Source: Desmodesmus armatus
Taxonomy: Eukaryota; Chlorophyta; Chlorophyceae; Sphaeropleales; Scenedesmaceae
NCBI GenBank assembly: GCA_007449985.2
Contig: VIIQ02000140.1
Location: 1 to 64,000 of the forward strand
Direction: 5' to 3'
Length of the DNA stretch: 64,000 nt
Each line of letters starts with the position of its first letter. Position 1 is the stretch's first letter. Made by a program: the position numbers and the translations under genes. Shown in pieces: positions 22,701 through 32,107 of the stretch. The notes under the pieces were generated by a model. The model saw nothing but the letters and a program-made list of their open reading frames with translations, searched no databases and was not told the origin of the DNA.

Positions 22701-23793
22701 CCCAACTGGTTCAACATGCTGTACCGGCTGATTAGGCCGCAGCTGTCCCCCAGCACCCGCGCCAAGGTGCAGGTGCGTACCACCCATGCAGGGCAGTGAC
22801 TGTGCTGCGCGCACAGTGAATTTCCAGCTGTGTCAGTGTGCCATGCGGATGACAGGCTGGATGGTTAGGTAGCTGTGTGGAGATGCCTGTAGAGCCCCCT
22901 TGCAGACCAGCTTGTCGTGGGCATGGCAGACTGACACGCTGCCCAATCCAGGCTGGACAACAGGCTGTAAATAGCATAGCTGCAGCCGTCGACTGCTCGC
23001 TGCCCACAACTATCATGTTGGAGCTCCCATCGTCCGCTTGTGAGAACTCACGCAATGCTTTGCATGGGTGCTCACGAGCGGACGATGGGAGCCCCCCCCC
23101 CTGAGATCTGTGGGCAGCAAGCAGTCGATGGCTGCTGTAACAGCGTGCCAGAGGCAGACTGAGCATCCAGCTGCCTGGCCAGATGTAACTGCCGCCCACC
23201 CCGCCCTGCTGTCCTCCTGGCTACAGGTGTGCACGACCCCTGCTGAGGCAGTTGCTGAGCTGACGTGCTGCCTGGGTGCAGACTGGGTGCCCTCAGAGTA
23301 TGGAGGTCCTTGCACGCGGCCCTATGACGAGTACCCGGCCAGCAGGCGCTGCTGCAGCATGCGACAAAGCTGCGCCAGCAGTCGGGCTGACGCGGTGTCA
23401 CTGGGGCGTACGGGTTCCGTCCGACTAGGAGTGTGTGCGGTGCCAGCTTATGGCGCGGCAGTCGGAACATGCAGCAAGCGGCCCAGCATGCAGGTGCATC
23501 ATTCCTTGCTCATCACTATCGCTGTACAGGGTGATGGGGCAGCAAGGCCTACTGAGCCGGCATCAGCCTACGAGGCTGCTGCTGGTGGTGTTGGTGTTAT
23601 TGAGCGTACTGAACACTCAGCAGCTGCTGGGCACCCCCGCCGTGAAGAGATCGTGGTGATTCAGCCTGTGACGGCTGGCAGGATTGGCTGGCGTGTAGGG
23701 CGCTGCACGGTAGTAGGTAGAGCTTTCTCCGTTATTCAGCAGCGGGAGCAGCGTGTGTGGGGGCCCAGGAGGGGGGAAGAGGTGTCTGGATGA
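13723..23793 (+). CDS. Large SEC14/CRAL-TRIO domain protein with membrane segments and His-rich region
   Basis: The C-terminal exons form a CRAL-TRIO lipid-binding module: 21443-21637 (RFVLLADMSGLKLGQA), 22363-22431 (NAYPERLLRCLVL), 22695-22772 (GAPNWFNMLYRLIRPQLSP) and 23227 onward (AEAVAELTCCLGADWVPSEYGG region). Such domains bind phosphoinositides or other lipids. Earlier exons: 13723-13916 (ATG start), 14418-14560, 14724 to about 15010, 15393-16101, 16298-16433, 16755-16841, 17281-17465, 17838-19566, 20214 to about 20411-20472, and 20912-21086. The 17838 exon has a polyQ run, low-complexity Ser/Ala/Gly, two hydrophobic helices (about 19096-19230) and a His-rich stretch (HSHTHSHGHGHHHHNHHHKH), followed by an acidic Ser/Asp segment. 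The joins near 14.80-14.85 kb and 20.41-20.91 kb and the 3' end are unresolved. After EYGG the open frame runs to 23793; another frame (LLQHATKLRQQSG-stop) and a possible distal exon at 24347-24445 also exist. Confidence 0.72.
15085..15274 (+). repeat. Two donor-side echoes of the exon ending VLAQHELNK
   Basis: The exon end near 15010 (GCATGCGTCTGTGCTGGCCC, AGCACGAACTCAACAAG|GTGAGT) is repeated at about 15087-15128 and 15234-15273. Each copy is followed by intron sequence also shared with the parent (GAGCTGAA, CCCTGCAT). The second copy keeps AAG|GTGCGC. The first has lost its GT. Confidence 0.78.
16932..17038. repeat. Near-perfect palindrome with ~53-bp arms in an intron
   Basis: The left arm (16932-16984) and right arm (16986-17038) are reverse complements over about 53 bases with only a few mismatches and essentially no loop. 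The arms share GGCAGCTAGTGCATGGGAGG and AGTGTAGGTGGGT with their complements. It lies in the intron between 16841 and 17281, with no open frame. Confidence 0.9.
20600..20840 (+). repeat. Acceptor-side echoes of the exon starting PTMEERRRLAG
   Basis: The start of the 20912-21086 exon (GCTGCAG|GCCCACCATGGAGGAGCGC) is repeated at about 20602-20640 and 20787-20825. Each is preceded by repeated intron units of the type CAACATGACTCATGCTTGCT. The copies end in ACTGTGTGC rather than the parent's continuation, and lack donors. Confidence 0.8.
21764..22063 (+). repeat. Three donor-side echoes of the CRAL-TRIO exon ending at 21637
   Basis: The exon end coding MSGLKLGQAVGEGQ is repeated exactly at 21764-21809 (donor GTGGGT). 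Decayed copies follow at about 21846-21890 (GT lost) and 22024-22063 (GCGGGT). Shared flanking intron (CTTGCGGCAGCGGGGCTGCT type) shows that the unit includes intron. Confidence 0.85.
22963..23160. repeat. Fold-back repeat with long imperfect arms in an intron
   Basis: The inner arms GCTCCCATCGTCCGCTTGTGAG and their complement (CTCACGAGCGGACGATGGGA) surround about 26 bases near 23050-23075. Outside them a second complementary block, CAGCCGTCGACTGCTCGCTG then CCCACA on the left and TGTGGGCAGCAAGCAGTCGA on the right, extends each arm to roughly 80 bases. No open frame. MITE-like. Confidence 0.8.
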
Positions 23794-25019
23794 AACCATT
23801 CCCAGCTGCATGATATGCTGCAGAAGTAAAGCACCAATGTCCCATGTGCCTCGCATGTTGGCTGGCATTCACATCAGCACCAACACACGCACAGATGCAT
23901 GCCTGCAGTTGCATGTCAGTCCATGCACTCGCTTCAAGAACAGCTGCACCGAATGAGCTGCAAGTCCAGGGTTTGTGTGTACAGTAATTGTATGTTCTCG
24001 TAGGCATCGAGGCTCCATGTTGGCTTTGTGTATGGCAGTGCTCCTGCCAGGCGCACTTTGAGTGGCAGTTTCAAGAGATCCGGGATGCTTCAGCTTGTGC
24101 AGAGGCTGTAGTGTGGTGATGGTTGTTGTCAAAGGGTATGCTTGTTGGCTTGTCTTTTGTCCACTTTGTTGTCTATTGCAAATTGCTACACACTGGCTTG
24201 CAGTGTGCTCTTGGTTGGTGATCTATTTGGCTGGTGAATGCTGTTGGGATCGTGTTGGGGCATCTCAAGCCCTAGTCTATTGTTTTGGGGGCCATGTCTG
24301 TTTGTGGGCAACGGCCGTGTCACCGTGCGCATGCTCTGCTTTCAGCATTCTGGGCACTGGGCACGTCTGCGCCTACATGTGGCTGTGGCGCTGGTTTGCA
24401 CAAGCGCTGCTGAACATGCTCCTGATGGGTATCGAGAACGAGTGAGCACCCTAGTATCAGCCTGTGGCTCAGTGTAACACAATTCGAGAGGAACCACTGA
24501 GCTGTAGACAGCATATCTTCTTGCCACTTTCTCGCTGGGCCCCATGTACAGACTGGAGAGTTGGGGGTGGGGGTGCATGTTGCTGAACTTCATCACCTTG
24601 ACGCAGCTATGTCGTTGCAGGAGCTCTGATCTGATCAAAGCCGTCAGTCCTGACAGGACTAGCGCCGCTAGTCCAGCGGGCAGGCTATGAACCCAACCCA
24701 TGGGGCACAAGAACAACATGCTGTGACTCAGATCGCGACTGAATGCATCCAGTTTCACAGTAAATCCACGTTCAATCTTTGTTGTCTTCAATCCAGAGGG
24801 TTTGCGCTCCTTTCGCAACGACGAAAGACAGCTTGTTCAAAAAACGATCATCGCCAAAAACAGGCACCTGGGGGCACAGCTGCAGCTGATCATTCGTCTT
24901 CAGTTCCTTGCACCAATAATATGTCACTTAACGGGCCTCTGCACGCCTGACGACATCTGGTTCAACACAGCAGTAGTTCCCGCCTGCATCAACAGCAGTA
25001 GCAGATACAAGGGGGAGCC
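23794..25019 (+). other. Gap before DNAAF1, with a possible terminal exon of the SEC14 gene
   Basis: No independent gene is supported. At 24347-24445 a CTTTCAG acceptor is followed by an open frame (CAYMWLWRWFAQALLNMLLM, then GIENE and a stop) that looks protein-like. It would join in phase if the SEC14 gene were spliced from within PYDE near 23330. The last few hundred bases should hold the DNAAF1 promoter and 5' UTR. Confidence 0.4.
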
Positions 25020-28000
25020 ATGGAGATGACCAAGAGCGTCTTACGGGACATCTGCACCCAGACAAAGCTCTACCGCACCCCTCATCTTAACGATAAGCTC
25101 TACCTGAACTTCAAGGGCTTCACACACATAGCAGGGTTGGAGGAGTATGTCAACCTCAAAGCGCTGTTCCTTGAGGGCAACGCGCTGCAGAGCCTGGCAG
25201 GCATGCCCAGGCTTGAGGAGCTAAAGTGCCTGTGAGTGAAACAGTCAGTTGTTCTGTGGTCTTTGCCAGCACCCTTTGCCAACAGTTATGGCTGAGCGGG
25301 TTCAGTGTGCAGTTGTGGCCCATGCAGTTGCCGGCCAGCCTTTTTTACTGCTGCTTCTGTTCCTTACATCATATTTGCATTGGTTTTGTCAAATGCCTTC
25401 TGCTTGCCTTGCAGGTATGTGCAGCAGAACTGCCTCCGCAGCCTGGATGGTTTGGAGCAGCTGCCAGCACTCAACTCCCTGAACGTCAGCTCCAACGGCC
25501 TCTCGAGCCTCGAGCAGCTGCATTCCTGCCCCATGCTTGAAACCCTCACCGCCCAGCGCAACCACCTCAGCACAGCCGCAGGCCTGCAGCCCCTCCTGCA
25601 GTGCACCTCCCTGCACACGCTGGACCTGCAGCACAACAACATCGAGGACACAGCTGTCATCGACATTATCGTGGCAATGCCACAGCTGCGTTGCCTGTAC
25701 CTGGCCGGCAACCCAGTGGTGTCCAAGGTGCCCAGCTACCGCAAGGCCATGATAGCGCGCTGCAGCCAGCTCACTTACCTGGACGACCGCCCAGTCACTG
25801 ACGAGGAGAGGCTGTGGTGCCAGGCCTGGTAAGTCATGACACAGCGCTGTGGCTGCTAGTGCAGCGGGACGCTACATAGCCTGATAATGATCTTGATAAA
25901 TCCTAAACAGATGATGGTACCCCATCTGTTACAGCTAGCAACCACGCACGCGCGCAGCCATCAGTGCACTGTACAACGCATCCCATGGCGTGGTTCCGTA
26001 TGCTGTCCCGGCACGCCCTGTTCAGGGCATGCTTGTTTCAGTCAGGCCTGCTATGCCAGCCTGACCACGTGCTGTATATGTGACCATCCAGTTGCAAAGT
26101 GTAACATTCGGCAGCTGTGCAATAGCTGCTGGCTGCGGCATTGCGAGCCTTGATGACACGTGCAGGGTGTGCTGTCCTGTGTGAGCCAGGATAGAAGTGC
26201 GTTGTTGTATGCCAGCTTGCTGCTGCAAGGGTCCAACCTGTTGCTCAGTATGCGCGCACTGCTGCGCGAGCAGCGCAGCTTGGGCGCCAGCTTGTGTCAC
26301 TGACACAAACAACTACCTGGCAAACAACCACCTGCTGGCTGCATCAGCCTGAGTTGAAAGACAGCGTAGCACCTGAGGACGTCCAGCACATAACACCCCC
26401 GTACTGACACAAGCCGCTGCTTGCATGTGTTTGTGCTCCTGCAGGGCGGAGGGTGGTGTTGAGGCTGAGCGCGCAGAGCGTGCACGCCAGAAGGAGGAGG
26501 CAGCAGCCAAGGACCGCCGCAACTTTGAGTGGCTGCAGCAGCTGCGCCGGGAGGGCTTCAGGAAGGTAAGCAATCTGGCCGCCGTTCAAGCAAGGCATGT
26601 GTCAGGGGTATCATCCTGAAGGGCAAGGCTTGCACCGCATGCACAGGTGACTGGCGGTCATCAGCTACCAGAAGCTGCTGCGGTTCTGCACTACACACAG
26701 CCTGGCATGCCTTCTCGTGACACCGTGCTCGTGACTTACATTCGTGCAGCGGCGCGCCATGCTTGGGCTGCCGGATGGCGACACCGACCCCTACTTTGAC
26801 ACCCTGCCGGACCAGCAGTCCAGGGCGGCACGCAGCAACGCAGCGGCTGGCGGCGGTGAGCCGGTGAGCCCTGACGAGAGCAGCAGCGGTGGGTCTGACA
26901 GTGAGGCTGACGGCAGTGATGACAGTGAGGAGGCCTCTGGGCTGGAGGGTCTGCTGCATGATCCGCCTGAGCTGGTGGCTGCACGCAAGAGGCTGGAGGC
27001 CTACAGAGCAGGTGGGTGGAGTTGGTGTGGTGGTGTGGTTGCACGACCACACAGTCTGGCAAGAGCGCAGAGGTTGTGGCTGAGCTCTCAGGTGCAAAAC
27101 AAAGGCCTTAGTAGTGCTCAGTGCCTGTGGAGGCAACAGCCTGTTGTATGGCCTTAGCGCACAGCCTGAGCGAGCACTCTGCACCTGGCCCCTCGCTAGC
27201 CGCGATGAGTACGACACCGCGTTGTCCGCACAAGGCTTATGACAGGGTGTTGACTGTCATGCACTTCAGTGGCGCTGCAGCTGTGCCGCGTAGCTTCCCT
27301 TCTTGCTGCACTCCATATTTGCCTGGGTGCTGCTGCTGGGGAGTGGCACTCTGCTGGGGAGGGGGGACACTGCACGAGCAATACTTGCTCTGGGGTACTG
27401 TAGCAACATCAGCCTAGGTGCAGCTGTGCCCCCTGTCCCACTGCTGCTCGTGTGTTTCCTGCTCACCTGCTGGCTGCGCAGGAGTCGAGCCACAGCAGGA
27501 GCTGGGCAGCGCAAACAGCTTTGCAGCGGCAGAGGCTGAGCTCCTTGGTGGCAGCAGCTCAGCAGATGATGGTACCGCCTACCTGGCCTCTGTCAAGGCA
27601 GCACAGCAGGAGCTTGATGAGGCGGGTGGCTCAGCACCCAGCAGCACCCGCGCATCAGCATCAGCAACAGCAGCAGGATGGCCGGGCCCCAGCACAGGTT
27701 GTGTGAGTCAGACAGCCATGCAGGCAATGAAGGCAGCCACTCAGGCAGCACTGGCAGCCGCTGGCTTGCCAGGGACTGCAGGAAGCAGCAGCAACAATGG
27801 GGCGGGCGCTGCTTGCCAGGTCGGGTGCATCAGTGGCGCTGACACACTCGCTGGCATAGTGCATGCTGCGCAGGCACCTGGTCTTGAGGCAGGTGATGCA
27901 GCTGGGGGTAGGGCTGGTGCTGAGAGTGATGCTGCTACTGAGGCTGAGGGAGGAAGCACCCAGCAGGACGGTCAGCAGCGCCCCTGTGCAGCAGAGGGCG

Positions 28001-28308
28001 AGGCAGCGCCCGCTCAGGCAGCAGGTGTGCGTGGCTTTGACCTGGGCCTGATCAACAGCTGGTCCAGTGCTGCAACAGACCCTGCGGGGTCGGATGGCGA
28101 CGGCAGCAGCAGCCCCCCAGCCGCCAGCAGGGCTGACAGCACTGCTGACAGCAGCAAGGGCTCAGGTGGCAGCAGCCCTGCTGTGGCTGTGCATGTGGCA
28201 GGGGCCCACGCAGCACCAGAGGATGTGGTGCTGCAGGTTGGGGGCACAGCTGCCTGTGATGCTGTGGCTCCTGGCCTCACAGCAACAGGTCTGTACGACC
28301 TGGACTGA
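25020..28308 (+). CDS. DNAAF1: DNAAF1 (LRRC50 / ODA7), leucine-rich repeat dynein arm assembly factor
   Basis: DNAAF1 acts in the cytoplasm, where outer and inner dynein arms are preassembled before transport into cilia; the Chlamydomonas counterpart is ODA7. Exons: 25020-25231, 25415-25828, 26445-26565, 26750-27011 and 27482-28308, all joining in frame. The N-terminus ([20 protein letters not shown], then YLNFKGF) and six leucine-rich repeats with the cap [20 protein letters not shown] and LTYLDDRPV are diagnostic. After this come WAEGG and a charged helix (about residues 210-250), an acidic Ser/Asp/Glu stretch and a long low-complexity Ala/Gly/Ser tail ending GLYDLD. The repeats and cap are clear; the tail is variable in this family. 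Unlike its neighbours, its introns show no clear exon echoes. Confidence 0.93.
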
Positions 28309-29031
28309 GCCATGGCAAGCACTGGTGCTGAAACTGTTGTTGGGCACAGGGTGCAGTGACATGGTAAGTCTGGATGCACAGATGGCTGTGCCTTGAAGAT
28401 GGGCAGTCACAGCGCCTCACACAGCAGCCTTTGTCAGGTTCTGCCCTACAGCATCCCGCGCATGAGTGTCCCTCTGGTTCCCGCTGACAGCGACATATGG
28501 CTGCAGCATTCATGTGTGAGACGGCGGTCGGGTTGCACACAGCTGACTAAGGCCGAGCACTCTGGTGAAGTAGTGCTGCCTGCGCTGCAATGCGCAGATT
28601 GCTGGGAGTGCCAGATACTTGTCTGCTTCTAAAGTGTGTGATTTGGATGTATCAGCGTTCACACAGAGTGGCTCTGTCCCTCTGCTGTTGGGAACTGGTC
28701 GACATGCTTGCCTGCCCAGCAGGCCTGCTGACAATGACAGGGGTCACAGGGCCCTCCTCTTTCCGTTTCTGTACTAGCATAGGCACCACAAATCCGTCAT
28801 CACAGACATCGATTACAATCATCACTTGCGTAATTCTCGTTGTTGAGACACGACAAGGGCTCTGTGGGGCCAGTGTTATTTTTACTGCCTGTAGCAAGGG
28901 GTTCCATAGTGGTTGCGCAAGCCAGGGTCATGTGATTGTGATTCGACACAAAAAACAGCAAAACAGTATACAAGCTTGCAGTTCAGCATTAAGAGCGTGT
29001 TTCAGGACAAAACAGCAGCAAGGAGCCAGCT
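28309..29031. other. Spacer between DNAAF1 and the CFAP96-like gene
   Basis: About 720 bases hold the DNAAF1 3' UTR and the promoter of the next gene. No open frame with domain features and no repeat array. I did not find a clear TGTAA poly(A) signal close to the DNAAF1 stop. Confidence 0.45.
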
Positions 29032-31504
29032 ATGACAACCAAGTACGGAGTCTTTTCTGAGACAGGGCACGGTATAGCTAATCCTTACACAGATACAGTG
29101 AAGCCCGACCCGCGAGACAATGGGCTGAACTTCAAGGTGGGTGGCCTTCTGCTGTTCTGCTCTGTCAGCGGGTGGTGTTTGTGGTGATGTACTGTACTGC
29201 TGGCCTGGACTACTGTCTGTCTCTCTGTGGGGGTATCAATTTGTGGGGGTATCAATGAGCATCAATCAGGCAACAAGGCCCTGCACACCGATACAGCCCT
29301 CGCCTCCCTCCTGCTGCTGTGCAGGTGTCCACCTGCAAGGCTGGGAAGCTGAACGATGCTTGCTTCGACAAGCTGAAGCCACTCTACTGCACTGGGGAGC
29401 CCTTTGTGGAGCAGCTCAAGTCAGCTCTGCAGCAGAAGAACGCCAGCCTCAAGAAAAATGTCACAGACAAGGCCTGGAAGGTGAACACTGGGAGCTTGGG
29501 GGCTAGCTCTCAACAGCTGGGGCTCAGTGGATTCTCAGCACGAGTCTGTCTTTGTTGATTGTCGTCCTGTGGTGCTCTGTGATAACACTGGTCAGCTGGC
29601 ACCAGCATAGGTACACAATGCATGTCAGCAGCTGACAGCATGCCCAGCTGCTGTGCACCACTACAGTGTGACACCAGCACACAGGCATCAGCACCTACTG
29701 AAGCGCATGTATGCAGTTGCCAAGCACCCCACCTACGCACGTATGCCCGTGAGACGTACAGCGTGAGTCAACCTGATGCAATAACGTGTATGTCTGCAGA
29801 TGGCCAGCCCCATGAAGAAGTCAGCATGCCCAGGGGACTGGGTGGGTACCTGCCAAGGCAAGCCCCTGCCACATGTGGGTGGCACCATTGAGGTGAAGCT
29901 GAAGAAGGGGGAGGTGCAGGAAAAGCCGCCAAACATCAAGGCCGGCCTCTGCAACACAGCAGCCATACGGCAGCAGCTTGCGAGGGGCATTGCTGGCGAG
30001 TACCAGTACATGTGAGTGTGCTGCAGAGAGTACATCATGCATGATGCATGGGGACCGTGTGGGCTGATAGGCAGGGGTAGTAGCAGGAGCCGCCTGCTGT
30101 GTCCCTCCATGTCTGCAGGGACAGCCTGAACTGCAGGAACAAGCAGAGCCTGTCAGGGGAGGGGACCGTGCATTTGGGAGCCTTCTGTGGATGCACTGCA
30201 TCACAAGCAAAGTGCATGCCCACCTGTTGACCGGAGCACACATGGTATGGTGGCAGCAGCAGCAGGCAGGCAGGCAGCGAGATGCAGCAGCAATAGACAG
30301 CAGGAGCATACCTGACGGCCAGCAGCTGCTGTTCCTGCGTTCTGTGTGTGTTCTTTACGCAGAGCTGACCCCATCCATCAGGCCACGCGCAAGCCAGCGG
30401 ATGCGACAGCACCCACACCCTTCAGGCCCGTCAACCCCCCAAAGAAGGGCGGACCAGGCACAGTCAGCCGCAACTTTGGCGGGCGCGCCAAGGGGGCCGT
30501 CGGCGAGTTTGAGTGGCAGCCGCGCCCCGTCGCGACAGACCAGTCAAACGGCAGCAGCAGCACTGGCGCAGCAGACGCGGCAGCTACAGGGGCAGCAGCA
30601 GCAGCAGTGGAGGGGCCTGGTGTCGCATTCAAGCCTGCAGCCTTCCCACACAAGGGCCCCTTGGCGACATTCAACAAGTACCCAGGTATGGAATCTTTCT
30701 TTCTTTTCTGTATTGGAATCTTTCATTCTTTTCAAATATACCCAGGTATGGGTGTTGGTGCTGCAGGGTGACTTGCAAGAGAGGGAGGGCGCGCATGAGT
30801 CTTTTGTTGCTCTGGGATGAGGAAGGGGGGGACAGCAGGAGACAAGCAGCTGGTGCCACACAACTGTCTCCCAGACACACTGCTGCTGCGGCTGCCTGTC
30901 TGCCTTGTGCTGTGAGGTTTACTTTACTGCCCTTGAATTGACGCTACCCTTGGGTTCCTTCAGTCCGTTTGTGTGTGTGTGTGTGGGGGGGGGGGCTATG
31001 ACTGTACTGCACTCCATCTGCTGTCTGCCTGCGCTGTGCTGTGCAGAGCAGTTGCATGGCCCTTGCATGTGGTGAAGCCACACAGCAACACAGCTGCTGC
31101 CACACCGCCTCAGACCTCCATCCAAGCCATTACAAACTGCATGTTGCTGCTGCTGTGCGGCGTGCTGTGCAGAGTACCTGCATGGCCGTACAGTCTGCGC
31201 AGCTGCTTGCACACCACATCACAAACCGCTGCTGCCTGTGCTGTGCTGTGTGCTGTGCAGAGTACTTGCATGACATTGAAGCCTGCGCAGCTGCTGTCAC
31301 ACCACGTCATTAAGCGCTGCTGCTGTGTGCTGTGCTGTGTGCTGTGCAGAGTACCTGCATGACCCTGAGGCCATCAAGGCAGAGAGGCGGCGGCAGGCGC
31401 TGCTGAAGGAGCGGGAGCTGCTGGCAGCGCGGTCGGGGGCATGGAGGCCTGGGGGCCAGGTCAAGACAGACGCAACGCGCTCCATTGTGCGCATGAACCT
31501 GTAG
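29032..31504 (+). CDS. CFAP96: CFAP96 (C4orf47)-like cilia-associated protein
   Basis: Exons: 29032-29136, 29325-29480, 29800-30011, 30363-30685 and 31350-31504, all in frame. The protein of about 316 residues begins MTTKYGVFSETGHGIANPYT and contains the PVNPPKKGGPGTVSRNFGG segment, GVAFKPAAFPHKGPLATFNK, and the C-terminal YLHDPEAIKAERRR. This follows the pattern of the C4orf47/CFAP96 family: an N-terminal (G/V)xFS motif, a middle NF...PAKKG-type segment, FKPA..P and DPY-like repeats. Members are found in ciliated organisms and localise to centrosomes or axonemes. No membrane segment or enzyme motif. The family call is from memory of the pattern. The gene lies next to DNAAF1, another cilia gene. 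Confidence 0.7.
30684..31283 (+). repeat. Exon echoes in the last intron of the CFAP96-like gene
   Basis: Near the donor, TACCCAG|GTATGG is repeated about 60 bases downstream (30741-30752). Near the acceptor, GTGCTGTGCAG|AGTACCTGCATG is repeated three times upstream, at about 31036-31060, 31162-31190 and 31252-31283. The second copy is exact over 23 bases and the third keeps CATGACATTGAAGCC. The same intron therefore carries echoes of both flanking exons. Confidence 0.78.
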
Positions 31505-32107
31505 CAGCAGCTGAGTGGGGAGGCTGGATGTGGTTGTGGTGTGGCTATTTGGCGGGGCCTGGTGTTCAGCTTGCCTTCTTGCAGTGCAGTGTTGTTGGCG
31601 AGGCTGTCGTGATGGTGTGATGCCAGCCAAGACGCTGTTGTGCATGTCTTCAGCTGTGCTGAGGATGGAACACGAAAGGGGAAAGCAGGTTACTCAAACT
31701 GAGTTTGCTCAAGGGCATTGCAGTGATGATTTTGGGAAGCAAGATTTTGCTAAAATAAAAATAAAATAAAATATGTTCAGCTCATGTGATCAGTGATCTG
31801 ACCCGAGCTAAATTCTCCAGGGCCCACTCTCTTCAAAGCTGATTGTCAAAAGCATTCCAAAAAGCAGTCTAACTGAACGTTGAGTAGGTAGCATCGTGCC
31901 CCGAAGCTCTACTGACGTTGAACCCTCAGCAAACGTAATTGGCTCAGCACTTCCTCTGCTGCGACCAGGCGGAGCACCCCGACACGATCTGACACCCAAA
32001 AGAACCAACACAGCTCTGCTGGCTCGCTTACCTTGCCTCTCCGCTCATATCGTTTTCAACTCCTTGATCAGCTTGCACCTGGACAGTTTCATACACAGCA
32101 AGCAGCC
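31505..32107. other. Spacer upstream of RPN9
   Basis: Six hundred bases with the CFAP96-like 3' UTR and the RPN9 promoter and 5' UTR. It contains an A-rich AAAATAAAAATAAAATAAAA tract at about 31750-31770, unusual in this GC-rich window. No supported gene. Confidence 0.45.

Noticed and set aside
24342..24818. 158-codon minus-strand frame
   Set aside because: No domain, no splice support, and opposite to the possible SEC14 terminal exon and DNAAF1 upstream region.
26445..27011. Exon echoes in DNAAF1
   Set aside because: Introns of DNAAF1 were scanned for the same pattern and no convincing copy of an exon edge was seen.
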